From the NCBI GenBank assembly GCA_024362935.1, contig JANCRA010000017.1, positions 17,635,001 to 17,699,000 of the forward strand: a stretch of 64,000 nt of DNA. The letters run 5' to 3'. A program made the position numbers and the translations under genes. This document shows, in pieces, positions 24,001-32,945 of the stretch. The DNA comes from Setophaga petechia (Eukaryota; Chordata; Aves; Passeriformes; Parulidae). Position 1 is the stretch's first letter; every line of letters starts with the position of its first letter. The notes beneath the pieces were generated by a model that worked only from the letters and a program-made list of their open reading frames with translations, ran no database searches and was not told the origin of the DNA.

Positions 24001-27000
24001 AGGGGCATAATTCCTCCAACAAGTAGGTCACAGCCATAAATTGGAATGCCCAAAGTTTGGCATCAATCTGTGCCTGGTTTGCAAAGCTGCCTCACTCTTA
24101 CAGTCCCCATCACCTTCAGGGAGATTCTGTGCAGTTGGTGCTTTTGAAGAAATCAGGCCATGTATATTTAGGCCTGAAAGACAGATTTAGAAAACTTTTA
24201 AGCAGCTGGATTGAAACGTTTTGCCTCACCTAACAAAGGGAGCAAAGAGCAGCAGCAGCTCCCAAAGGGAGGACACCAAAGCCCTGCTCTGGGGAAGCAC
24301 AATGGCCCAGGCTTTGTCCACCCAGAGCTTTGCAGTGCAAGCCAAGCTGGCTCTCCTGAGCCTCAAGGGCAGCAGATTGGAGCCAGCTCCCATCCAAGAG
24401 GCATTAAAATGTTGTGGTGCTCTGGCTGGTAAGGACAGCCAGCTACCCACCCACCCAGGCTTCGTGCTGGCAGCACTACAGAGCTTCAGCTGGTTCTGAA
24501 TGAGGAGAGGTTGTTGGTTTGGGCATATTTTTCATTGCCTGATTCGAGTTTTGCCTTTTTGTAGGAGAATAACATCGTTCCCCACTTAGGGGCTCAAATT
24601 TGTTTCAGAGCAAGGTCACCAGAAGTGAAAGAGATAAAAGTCCAAGAAGAGAACATCAGAACTAAAGCAGCTTTCCTCTAATCTTTTGGCAAAAGATAAT
24701 GGTTATTTAGAAGAGCACTGTATGTGAAGTGCTTGTTTATCTCTATTTATTCTTCCAAATGAAAAGGCAGCCTTCAGATCATTTAATACCAGCCGAAATT
24801 GCTTATCTGCATACAGGGAATTAACGCAGGAAATGAATTCGCCGCTGGCCACTGAAACCAGGAGATAATTTGTCCCTAATTCTATTCCATGTCCCTAATT
24901 CTATCTCTGAAGGAGTAGCAATGCTTGAAGGACCCATGTATGCAGTTGGGGGCCACGATGGCTGGAGCTACCTGAACACGGTGGAGCGCTGGGACCCGCA
25001 GGCGCGGCAGTGGAATTACGTGGCCAGCATGTCCACCCCGAGGAGCACCGTGGGGGTGGCAGCCCTCAACAGCAAGTATGGAAAAGGAAAACCTCTCTCT
25101 GGGCTTTCGTTTGCTTCCTTGCCTGCCAATGCAGCTTCTTGAATTTTATTTTCAGGCTTATGGTTATTTATGACCTCAAGGAAACAAAGAGAAAAACGTA
25201 ATGTGTTGAAATAAGAGAGGAAAGCCTTTCCTCTGCTGTGTGGTAAATTGATTGCAGGCTTGCAGTCAGGTTTTAAAAGCATTTCAGCCTTTTTAAATTA
25301 TAGCAATGTGAAAATGTTATTACATGCACATCAGAATTTTACCTAGAATGCAACATATGGGGATATAAAATCAGCTACTTAAAAAATATCCCAAGTTTAT
25401 GTTTACACTTTAAAATCTTTGTGTCTAAATAGACTTAATGTATACAGAAACAAAGCCTTTCCTTTGTCATACAAATTCACAGCCAATTTTTAAAAAGGTG
25501 TATGAAGTGTTTAATGGAAAGGAGATGAGTTTATTAATTAGGTATAGAATAAACAGCCTCTTATAAATCTTATCCTATCCAGATTTGCTCCACCATCCAT
25601 CCCTTGCTTAAATACACAAAATCAAGTGTTAATATATTGAAACATTCTGCTAAGATGCTAAAGGCACTCAAGCCCTTTTACATGGGAACAGACAACTGTG
25701 GATCTTAGAAAAACCTTGTAAAAAGCCTCAGGTTGTGGAGAATACAATTTAAGCCAACATTTCTTATTTAACCCTGTGGGAAGCTCTCAGCAGTCTGTAG
25801 GGGCTGGGAACACTCAGGTACAGGCAGAAAACTGCTTTTACCTGCAGCCTTTGCCACTGGCTTCCCTGATCTCTTTGTATATTCCCAGAAAAGAGAAGGA
25901 AAAAAAGCAGAAAGATGTCAACAAAGGGATATTTGTAAATGCAAGCTGGGGGTTTGCATTCATACAAGGCAGGATTCAAACTGTAGAGACACAAGTGCCT
26001 CTCCAGGTCCCTGCTGCAGCTCAAAGGAAATGTTCTCAGCAGAAACCCCACCAGAAACTCCTCCTGGTGCCTTCCACAGCAGCAACATGCAGGAAACCAC
26101 TTTGTCAGAGAGGAAATCAGCCCGATCCTGACTCTGTTCTCAATCATTGCTGATACAAACTGTCTCCAGCAGGGCTTAAATCACGTCTGTTTGTCTGGTG
26201 ATGTAATTTCTGGCATACCAGGAGATCAAATGTCCATCACTCAGTGCTACTGCTGCGCTCCAACCCAGAGAATGCTTCTCCTTTTCCTGTTTCCCTAAAC
26301 CACACCATATTTTTTCCTGTTTAACCTCACCAGAAAAGCCTTTGCATATCTGTGGAGCAGCACTTCTGGACCAATAAATGGTCCATTGAAAACATCAGTC
26401 AATGATGCTATATTTGGTCTTTTCCTCAGAGAATGGGAAACACCACCGTGTTTGTAGACATGTTGTGGAAAACAAAGGATCCCAACCAATCACTTTGTAT
26501 ATACAGAGATTTCCTTACCCTGTGAAAGCTGTGTAAGCAAGCAGGCTGCATCAATGGCATGATGTGAAAAGAAAATAAATCAAAGCCTCAAGTTTTGTAT
26601 GGATCAGACAACAAACTGCACAAGCAAACTCAATTTTATCAAGTGAACAAACATTAGGAGAGAGAAAGCTGGGGATTTTTTATTATTCTAATGGTGAATA
26701 GAAAAATCTTGTAGTTAAAATATGCACCAGAGAAATTGGAAAGCTTTTTAAGTCTCTGGAATAAAACAGGCTCTTCTAAAGGAAAATTCAGCTAATCTGG
26801 TTTACTCTGGGCATGTTCCACATTTCGCTAGGTCTCTAATAAGCTGCACTAAATAAATTCAATTATGTGGCAGAAAACAATAACAAGGGACTGAAAGGGA
26901 GCAGAAAAACCAGCACACTCAACACCTGGACATATCTTCCACTACATTCCATCCTAGTCCAGCAGCACCCAAGTCAACTTGAGGCCAGAAACCAGTTCAG

Positions 27001-30000
27001 GTTTTGGAAAATTCATTGACAAAAAGCCACAACCCTCTGACATTTTTTAATATGGATTACCACAATTTCTTCCTACAAATTGCCCCAATGTTTTTAACAG
27101 GGATTACCACAATTTATTCCTACAAGTTGTCCCAACATCAGCTTTTTAAATCTCTGTTTGCCAAGTGCCTTTGGGCTGAACAGACAAGATGACACAAGGT
27201 GGTTCCTTCTGTCCACCAGATTTTCTTAAATACAGACTCAGAGGAAAATATATTTAATATATGTTTTATGTATGTTTTTGATATCTATTCCAGTTATTAA
27301 AGTTAACTGCACAGGAAAAACTTTTAATGTGATAATATGTCTGTACTCGAACCCTGTCCCAGGGAATGCCACCATATGGTTCAAACATATGCAGCATCTT
27401 TCAATTCAGCTCTTTCTATTGGCTCACATTTAAAGAACCTGACAAGAATTTTTAAGCTTAATTTTCATGTGTGGCTGCTTGAACATTTCCACTGTAAGTG
27501 AAGAATGTAACTTAATCTAAAATAGCTTTATATTAGATGGCAAACATCTAACGTTTGCCTTTGAGAAAAGGAAGTTCTGGAACGGAGCAAATAATGACAA
27601 TTTTAAAGTGTTCTGAATGAAGTCAGCCAGATAAAATTCTTATTAGAGGCAGGGTAAAGACTCAAACTGTTTTCCTGCTCGTGGGTTGCTGTCGCAGGCT
27701 GTACGCGGTCGGCGGGCGAGACGGGAGCTCCTGCCTGAAATCCATGGAGTGCTTTGATCCTCACACCAACAAGTGGAGCTTGTGTGCCCCCATGTCCAAG
27801 AGGAGGGGTGGCGTTGGTGTGGCCACCTACAACGGGTTCCTGTACGCCGTGGGAGGCCACGACGCCCCTGCTTCCAACCACTGCTCCCGCCTGTCCGACT
27901 GCGTGGAGAGGTACCAAATTAATTTGCTTTTTTTCCTTTTCTTTTTACATTCTGAGAAGGGATTCTAGAATAGATTCTCTTCACTGTTGGAAGGGTGTGT
28001 TTCTAAAACATATTCCACCTTTTTTTTGAAAAAAAATATTTTGAGCAGGGATTTCCAACTGATTTCCAATACTTCTGTGATAACAAAAATCTCAGCAGCA
28101 AATTCCTCCCTTCTGCCTGAGCTACCCAAGAGCCAGGCAAAAGGAACTGAAGTACTGAGACAAATTCAACACGTGACCTTCCTATTTCTCAAATGCCAGG
28201 ACTCGGGTTTAGGCTGCTTGTGCCATGTGCTGTAGGAATGAAATACTTTTCAGTTGTTCTTCTAGTAATTTGACTGATACTGATAAAAGTTGCAAAAATA
28301 TAAGAAATATCACAGAGTCTTGTCATTTGGGGAAAAGGAAGGAAATCTGAGCAGGGGTTAAACCCTGCCGAATTCTGTTCCCAGTTACATGGGGTAAAGC
28401 AGGAATTACTTGGAATTCACTGCAATTTATATTGGAATAAGTCAGAAGTAAAATCAATATTAATGTAAGGTGCTGCCACGCATTTCATGCAAAAAACTTA
28501 GAGCTACCACTAAAAGATATTTAACTTCTTTTATAGCAAACTTCTCTGAAAACATTAATTCTCATAATAAGCAGAAAACCAAAAACTTTATGGAGGAAGA
28601 AAATAAGATTATACTGAGATAAGTTTTGCTGAGTCAAGTGGTGGCCATGCTATCATCCCCTCAGGTCCCATTTGTGCTTAAAACGTATTGATGGCTTAAT
28701 AAAATCAAAATGAAGAGACTGTAATCAAAAAGTGAAAAGAGGAACATTTTCTGTGTGCTTGAAGGCCCCTCTAGTGGCTAAATCAAAAACTGAATCGTGG
28801 CATTCACATTCTCTGAAAACAATCCCTTCACCCAGGATTTTTCTCCTGGGAAGATGAGAGGCCTCAGAGAAAAAGGAAAACAACTCTTATCTCATTTGCT
28901 TCTCCTGTGTGGAATGTGTTTGGAGATTGTTTACCCACAGGTGATTGTTTCATTGGATTCTGCTGTGAGTTGTTTGCACTATTTGGCCAACTAGGGCCAA
29001 GCTGTGTTGTGACTCTGGAAAGAGTCACGAGTTTTTGTTATTATCTTTTTAGCATTCAATAATATTATCTTATTAATTACAAGATATATTATCTTATTAG
29101 CATTCAATAATTCTTTTTAACATTTTTATCTTTTTAGCATTCATATCTCTTCTGTATTCTTTAGTATAGTTAGTATAATACTATATTATTTAGTATACTT
29201 TCTGTATTCTTTAGCATAGTTGGTATAATACTATATTATATAATATAGCTAGTATAATACTATATCATATTAAAGAATGCTATACTATAGATAGTATAGT
29301 TATGCTATCTTTAGTGTAATATTCTTTAATATAATACAGTATTATAAAGTAATAGTATAGTATAGTTGGTATAATACTATATTATATAATATAGTTAGTA
29401 TAATACTATATTATATTAAAGTATGTATAGTATATATATGTATATATAGTTAGTATAATACTATATTATATTAAAGAATGTTATACTATGGATAGTATAG
29501 TTATGCTATCTTTAGTATAATATTCTTTAATATAATACAGTATTATAACGTAATAGTATAGTATAGTTGGTATAACACTATATTATATAATATAGTTAGT
29601 ATAATACTATATTATATTAAAGTATGTATAGTATATATATGTATATATAGTTAGTATAATACTATATTATATTAAAGTATGTATAGTATATATATATGTA
29701 TATATAGTTAGTATAATACTATATTATATTAAAGTATGTATAGTATATATATATGTATATATAGTTAGTATAATACTATATTATATTAAAGAATGTTATA
29801 CTATGGATAGTATAGTTATGCTATCTTTAGTATAATATTCTTTAATATAATACAGTATTATAACGTAATAGTATAGTATAGTTGGTATAATACTATATTA
29901 TATAATATAGTTAGTATAATACTATATTATATAATATAGTTAGTATAATACTATATTATATTAAAGTATGTATAGTATATATATATATATATGTATATAT

Positions 30001-31384
30001 AGTTAGTATAATACTATATTATATTAAAGAATGCTATACTATAGATAGTATAGTTATGCTATCTTTAGTATAATATTCTTTAATATAATACAGTATTATA
30101 AAGTAATGAATTTGCCTTCTGAGAACATGGAATCAGATTCATCATTCCTGCCTTTGTTAGAACATTCCCAACAAACACCATACTGAATCACATCTCAGTT
30201 GTACTCGTTCTGAACACCAGCACAGGAGAAAACAAGCAAATATCAGCAATTTAAACCTGAAAAGTGTCTCCACCACGGATTTTTCTGAATTTGACCCCCA
30301 CGTTTCCTAGGTATGACCCCAAAACGGACGCCTGGACCACGGTGGCCCCTCTGAGCGTGCCGCGGGACGCGGTGGGGATCTGTCCCCTGGGGGACCGGCT
30401 CTACGCCGTGGGGGGCTACGACGGCCACTCCTACCTGGACACCGTGGAGTCCTACGATGCTCAGAACAACGAGTGGACAGAGGTAATGGGCACCAGGGGA
30501 GGCCTCAGAAAGGGCAGGGGCTCTTCCTGCAGCTGGGGGTAGCTCTGTCCAAATAACCGCGAGATTGTCGCCAGTTTGGGGAAAAGCGACGCGTCAGGGT
30601 GTGGGTAATACTGGATAATACTGCAGGTGGGCTTCATTGAAATGTCAGCTCCCTCCTCTGCAAAAAACCACATAAAACTTTTCACACTGTGGGGTGGAGG
30701 AAATGCATGGGCCAGCAAACCAGCTTGCACAAATCACTTGGGGTTTTAAGTGCTTGAGTTCTCTGTTGGTAAATCTGGTGTGTTTCTCAGCCATACCCTC
30801 TTCAGGAGGCACCTCCAGACTTTTATATTTATGGCCTTCCCCACTGAGACCAAGAGGAAATCCCTGCACCGCCAGGATCCTTTTGCAGCCATCTAAAATG
30901 TCTTCATGTTAGATGAAGACCAAAAACAGTCCCTGGTTTTGAAGACCAAAATCATTCCCTGGTTTTGGAACACTGGATGTGAAGGGCTTTGAACATGTCA
31001 GGGGGACAACCCCAGGCTAAACACTTATTACTGAATTTTTCCAAAAAGCCCAAACTGGGTTTTCACACCTTAGTTAAACCTAATTTTTGAAGCATTACAT
31101 CAATTTAATCTGAAATTACTTTCAGATTAAACTGATGTGATGCTTAAAAAATGAGTCATTACTAATTATTCTGTTATATTAATCTGAAAGTAATTTCAGA
31201 TCAATATAACAGAATAATTAGTAATGCCTAATTATTAATCTGAAAGTAATTTCTTGTCCTATCCATAGGGTGCTACTAAAAATGTTTCTTCCTTTTTCTT
31301 TTCCTTTTTCCTTTTCCTTTCTAGGAAGTTCCTGTCAACATTGGCAGGGCTGGAGCATGTGTGGTTGTTGTGAAGTTGCCCTGA
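11902..31384 (+). CDS. KLHL4: KLHL4, Kelch-like BTB/BACK/Kelch protein (10 exons, 5' end outside window)
   Basis: Likely substrate-receptor subunit of a cullin-3 ubiquitin ligase, by family: BTB binds CUL3 and dimerises, BACK links, and the Kelch propeller binds the substrate or actin. Ten exons (11902-12072, 13204-13340, 14338-14534, 17360-17572, 19273-19459, 22816-23040, 24913-25075, 27698-27910, 30311-30482, 31325-31384) join with perfect phase to give 579 residues and a TGA stop. Residues about 26-145 are BTB, about 150-250 BACK, and about 290-579 six Kelch repeats. The family about 720 aa length implies about 140 N-terminal residues upstream. The paralogues KLHL1 and KLHL5 are the alternatives. 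The ending [15 protein letters not shown] and the stretch [19 protein letters not shown] fit KLHL4 best from memory. Exon numbers 2-11 assume one missing upstream exon. No frameshift or premature stop was seen. Confidence 0.93.
12078..12385. repeat. 51-52-bp minisatellite, about 6 copies, touching the exon 2 donor
   Basis: The unit begins CTCCCAGGGCCCCTTCTGCC and ends TGCTGCCTCAATTTACAG. Six copies differ at a few sites (CAGGGCC or CAGGCTC, AAAGTG or AAAATG). Because 51-52 is not a fixed multiple of three, all three frames stay open and give Pro/Cys/Leu-rich reading frames. The first unit starts 5 bases after the splice site. Confidence 0.92.
12740..13175 (-). mobile_element. Solo LTR of an endogenous retrovirus, antisense to KLHL4
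   Basis: Read on the minus strand, the segment has LTR layout. A TATAAAA box sits around 12911-12917, followed about 100 bases downstream by AATAAA at the reverse complement of 12797-12802. The sequence (for example GATTTGGATCATTTGTCCTT on the plus strand) resembles a passerine LTR I recall. No internal retroviral genes adjoin it. Boundaries are approximate, and no target-site duplication was confirmed. Confidence 0.65.
13204..13340 (+). CDS. KLHL4: KLHL4 exon 3: BTB domain core
   Basis: The acceptor is CCCCTGCAG and the donor ACAG|GTACCT, with phases matching both neighbours. It encodes residues 58-103. The joint with exon 2 restores the BTB signature [15 protein letters not shown], followed by [14 protein letters not shown] and the segment ending VRYAYT. 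This is the BTB dimer and CUL3 interface region. Base composition is GC-rich and clearly unlike the flanking introns. Confidence 0.93.
13360..13945. repeat. 61-bp AT-rich minisatellite, about 10 copies
   Basis: The unit contains TTTGTTCTTTAATATATGAA followed by TTTTCATACTAAAGTT. The TTTGTTC landmark recurs near 13381, 13442, 13503, 13564, 13626, 13686, 13746, 13863 and 13923, giving a 59-62-base period. The array starts about 20 bases after the exon 3 donor and produces a spurious Tyr/Phe/Ile-rich reading frame. Confidence 0.92.
13948..14035 (-). mobile_element. CR1 LINE fragment (3' end)
   Basis: AGGTTGGAAAGGAGTTTAAA, then CAACCCCCACTCC and AGACCAGGTTACTCAGAGC match the reverse complement of the avian CR1 3' end. 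The preceding TAGAATAATTTTAATA resembles its degenerate 8-bp tail. It is truncated and old. Confidence 0.8.
14338..14534 (+). CDS. KLHL4: KLHL4 exon 4: end of BTB and start of BACK
   Basis: The acceptor is ACTGCCCAG and the donor CATG|GTAAGG. It encodes residues 104-169 and ends in phase 0. It holds the last BTB helices ([17 protein letters not shown], then VIEVCCNFL) and the start of BACK ([17 protein letters not shown]), the position where the CUL3-binding 3-box lies in this family. A long T run upstream forms the polypyrimidine tract. Confidence 0.93.
14535..17359 (+). other. KLHL4 intron 4, no further feature supported
   Basis: These 2.8 kb are AT-rich. Reading frames are short (up to 122 codons) and lack recognisable domains. 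No mobile element was recognised, apart from a short TATATA run near 16600. Confidence 0.75.
17360..17572 (+). CDS. KLHL4: KLHL4 exon 5: BACK domain
   Basis: The acceptor is TTATTTTTAG and the donor CCCCAG|GTGGGA. It is phase 0 at both ends with 71 codons (residues 170-240). It holds the BACK signature: [16 protein letters not shown], then the [16 protein letters not shown] segment, the WVRHD helix and the [13 protein letters not shown] end. The 213-base length keeps frame if skipped. Confidence 0.94.
17573..19272 (+). other. KLHL4 intron 5
   Basis: It contains a sense-orientation LTR at about 17799-18215. The remaining sequence (18220-19270) is AT-rich with no recognised element or coding segment. 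Confidence 0.75.
17799..18215 (+). mobile_element. Solo LTR of an endogenous retrovirus, sense to KLHL4
   Basis: LTR layout on the plus strand: TATAAAGACA near 18010 and AATAAACAACGTTAAGACCG near 18111, then a CTGACTCCTTCTTTAAGCGC segment and an end near CACTCTGACA. The composition and order match a passerine LTR I recall. The left edge has a short duplication (GGGGGGTTATATCCC / GGGGGGTTATGGAG), so the start could be 17799 or 17820. No coding region adjoins it. Confidence 0.72.
19273..19459 (+). CDS. KLHL4: KLHL4 exon 6: end of BACK, linker, first Kelch strand
   Basis: The acceptor is CATTTCTTAG and the donor AAAG|GTAAGC. It encodes residues 241-302. It holds the last BACK helices ([18 protein letters not shown]), the linker [16 protein letters not shown] and the first Kelch glycine motif LYAVGGMD. 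The linker is distinctive for the KLHL1/4/5 group. Confidence 0.94.
19460..22815 (+). other. KLHL4 intron 6
   Basis: 3.4 kb. An LTR (22184-22595) lies near the 3' end. Between 19460 and 22180 I recognise no repeat or coding feature; the short reading frames have no family signature. Confidence 0.75.
22184..22595 (-). mobile_element. Solo LTR (family A, compact copy)
   Basis: The reverse complement begins GTGTGGCATTCACATTCTCT and includes CCCAGGATTTTTCTCCTGGG, a TATTAT-rich segment and AATAAATTAGCCTTCTGAGA before the end. The plus-strand pentamer TGCCA flanks it on both sides (22179-22183 and 22596-22600), consistent with a target-site duplication. It shares most of its sequence with the element at 28797-30181 in opposite orientation. 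It is a noncoding remnant. Confidence 0.8.
22816..23040 (+). CDS. KLHL4: KLHL4 exon 7: Kelch repeats 1-2
   Basis: The acceptor is CTTGTCACAG and the donor CTGG|GTAAGA. It encodes residues 303-377. It completes Kelch repeat 1 ([12 protein letters not shown]) and carries most of repeat 2 ([22 protein letters not shown]). At 225 bases it is in frame if skipped. An LTR ends about 220 bases upstream. Confidence 0.94.
23041..24912 (+). other. KLHL4 intron 7
   Basis: 1.9 kb with no mobile element recognised. Just before the acceptor, the 15-base string TGTCCCTAATTCTAT occurs twice, 19 bases apart (24871 and 24890), which duplicates a possible branch-point motif. Confidence 0.75.
24913..25075 (+). 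CDS. KLHL4: KLHL4 exon 8: Kelch repeat 3
   Basis: The acceptor is ATCTCTGAAG, weaker than its neighbours because purines sit just before AG. The donor is GCAA|GTATGG. It encodes residues 378-431. It holds Kelch repeat 3, with the double glycine in [20 protein letters not shown] and the following tryptophan in RQWNYVASM. Phase agrees with exons 7 and 9. Confidence 0.93.
25076..27697 (+). other. KLHL4 intron 8
   Basis: 2.6 kb, AT-rich. A small local duplication (GGATTACCACAATTT at about 27054 and 27102, each followed by TTCCTACAA) is the only structure noted. No exon or mobile element is supported. Confidence 0.75.
27698..27910 (+). CDS. KLHL4: KLHL4 exon 9: Kelch repeat 4 and start of repeat 5
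   Basis: The acceptor is GCTGTCGCAG and the donor AGAG|GTACCA. It encodes residues 432-502. It holds repeat 4 ([20 protein letters not shown]) and the first strands of repeat 5 ([19 protein letters not shown]). At 213 bases it is in frame if skipped. Confidence 0.94.
28797..30181 (+). mobile_element. Solo LTR (family A) enlarged by an internal AT array
   Basis: The left part (28797-29040) starts GTGGCATTCACATTCTCTGA and the right part (about 30097-30181) carries AATGAATTTGCCTTCTGAGA. Both match the compact copy at 22184-22595 in the opposite orientation. The 8-mer ACTGAATC flanks it directly on both sides (28789-28796 and 30182-30189), consistent with a target-site duplication. It is about 1385 bases against 412 for the compact copy; the difference is the tandem AT block. 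Confidence 0.8.
29036..30112. repeat. AT-rich palindromic tandem array inside the LTR
   Basis: Nested repeats of the form TAGTATAATACTATATTATA with TTAAAGAATGCTATACTATA and its reverse-complement relative TTTAGTATAATATTCTTTAA. Landmark TTAAAGAATG recurs near 29271, 29471, 29785 and 30025, so the higher-order period varies from about 200 to 315. A shorter unit of about 57-60 bases with TATGTATAGTATATATATG is inserted a variable number of times. Much of the block can fold on itself. Confidence 0.9.
30311..30482 (+). CDS. KLHL4: KLHL4 exon 10: Kelch repeats 5-6
   Basis: The acceptor is CGTTTCCTAG and the donor AGAG|GTAATG. It encodes residues 503-560. It finishes repeat 5 ([22 protein letters not shown]) and carries most of repeat 6 ([26 protein letters not shown]). 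It is unusually rich in GC and CpG compared with the AT-rich array about 150 bases upstream. Confidence 0.94.
31083..31152. repeat. Near-perfect inverted repeat 1
   Basis: Arms 31083-31115 and 31120-31152 (33 bases each) pair with about three mismatches around the 4-base loop TTAC. The apex is TTTAATCTGAAA / TTTCAGATTAAA. It would be transcribed in the KLHL4 pre-mRNA. Confidence 0.9.
31157..31226. repeat. Near-perfect inverted repeat 2
   Basis: Arms 31157-31189 and 31194-31226 (33 bases each) pair with one mismatch around the loop GTAA. The apex TTAATCTGAAA / TTTCAGATCAA is nearly that of the neighbouring hairpin, and the loop is its reverse complement. Confidence 0.92.
31325..31384 (+). CDS. 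KLHL4: KLHL4 exon 11: C-terminus and stop
   Basis: The acceptor is preceded by a strong pyrimidine tract (TTTCCTTTCTAG). It encodes the last 19 residues, [19 protein letters not shown], then TGA at 31382-31384. This closing strand completes the Kelch propeller and is the most diagnostic part for choosing KLHL4 over KLHL1 and KLHL5 (family sequences recalled from memory). Confidence 0.93.
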   Translation, partial: EVPVNIGRAGACVVVVKLP

Positions 31385-32945
31385 GGACTGTAAATTGTCA
31401 TGAAACTGAACTGAGTGGAGTCTCAGAAGTCAAGAAACATTTCCAGGGCAGTACAGACTGCACACACCTCAGCAGCCCTCCCTTACAGACAATATTCATC
31501 CCTGAGCCATCACACCATTACAGCACAGAAGTGTCTTCCTGCATCACAAAAATCAGAAAACTTTGCAGAAGTGAATTTCTTTGTTATGCCTAATATGTAA
31601 AATCCAGTAAAATGGTTTAAATGTTTAAATGGTTCAGGTTTGTTACAGAATTGTAATTGTTATTTATAAATTGCAGCAGTGAGAGATGTGTATAAGATTT
31701 CAAAAACTTTTTCCTTTCTATGTTGTCAGGAATGCTAAAGTTTATAAAAAAGCTTTTATATTTTAAGTACATGAAAATGACTATGGAACACCTCCAACAG
31801 GGAACTGCACAAAAAGAAATATTTGCTCCTATGTATTACTGTCAACAGAATATTCTCTGCAGAAGCAACTTAATTTCTATATTCAGAAATTTAACTCCTA
31901 AAGTAACTTTAAAATCAAATCAGAGAAACAGATAATTTGTTTGTTCTTTACCATCCAGCACTGCTAGAACTGTGACAGAATATCCATTTTTTGCAGTGTA
32001 TTAAACTGAATAGTAGGGTTAAGGTACCTTTATCCTATTGTGTGCCAACAGAACGAAATCTCTCTTGTCAAAACAGAATGCAAATATAATTTGCAATAAT
32101 TTTCAGTGCATAGATTTGTGATATTTTAATGCTGCTCTGTGTCAGGTTACTCATGGATTTCTCTTTGCCCACTAACCATCTGTCAGTATGTGTTGAACTA
32201 GCCTGACTATTCTTGGGATAATAACCATGCAGTAAATTTAAAACAATCACATGATTACATTCCTTGAATATAACCTACAAAATGAAATTTTTATATCATA
32301 TTGATATGACAATCTTTGACCTCAGCTGAAGATTACCAGCTTTCTCTCATGTACAGTAGAAATATGGTAAGGAATAAACCACACCCACTGTGTAACTTTA
32401 GACACCATTTCTGTAAACCTATTCATGCTCTATCTGGAATAAGTGGAATTGTAAGAATCAAGAACAAACAGGAAAAGGATCACCTGAGAACAGCACATAG
32501 TATTCCACATGCATGATATTTTCTTTTTTGTGTGCCAATTTCTACTGTTTCGCTTTAATTTCATTTTTTATAATTTCAAAATGCTGAAAGTGTATTCTAG
32601 AAACAAGAATGTATGTAAGATATTCTATGCTGTAAAGCACAATATTTGGTCAGTATCCACCTCAGTGTTTGTTATGTTGTTGTTTTGTCAGTATCAGAAA
32701 ATTCAGGACAGAGACAAAGATCTCTGAATGTGTAGGCCAAGTTTCCTGATAGAATACTGTGGTTTCAGATTTTAGCAATATGCTATTTTAAAACAAATTT
32801 ATAGTATTAAACTTATTGAATGCCTCTAAAGAAAAAAAAATCTCATAAGCATATTTATAAAAAGAAGAACATTTTTAACTTTAAAAATCAATTATGTTTA
32901 TATATAGCATGCTACATTCAAATAAACTTTACTTTCTCTGCTAAG
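31385..32945 (+). other. KLHL4: Probable 3' UTR of KLHL4
   Basis: The sequence after the stop codon is AU-rich, free of recognisable repeats and lacks long ORFs. A canonical AATAAA lies at 32921-32926, with TTTTATATTTGG-type T-rich sequence downstream. ATTAAA variants occur near 32000 and 32805, and another AATAAA at 33372-33377. Which site is used, and so the end given here, is inferred. Confidence 0.5.
32921..32926 (+). terminator. Candidate KLHL4 polyadenylation signal AATAAA
   Basis: It is the first canonical AATAAA after the KLHL4 stop codon, about 1.5 kb downstream, followed by T-rich sequence. It is not proof of use. An alternative AATAAA sits at 33372. Confidence 0.4.

Larger units (their letters stand above)
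27911..30310 (+). other. KLHL4 intron 9
   Basis: 2.4 kb. The first 880 bases have no recognised feature. The rest is an LTR greatly enlarged by an AT-rich array (28797-30181), ending about 130 bases before exon 10. Confidence 0.8.
30483..31324 (+). other. KLHL4 intron 10
   Basis: 840 bases. It contains two adjacent long hairpins (31083-31226) and a third copy of their core (31236-31253), then the pyrimidine-rich acceptor region of exon 11. The first 600 bases have no recognised feature. Confidence 0.85.

Noticed and set aside
24211..24499. Open frames in intron 7 that might be an alternative exon
   Set aside because: Several frames on both strands are open over the same GC-richer patch, and none shows Kelch-like or other motifs.
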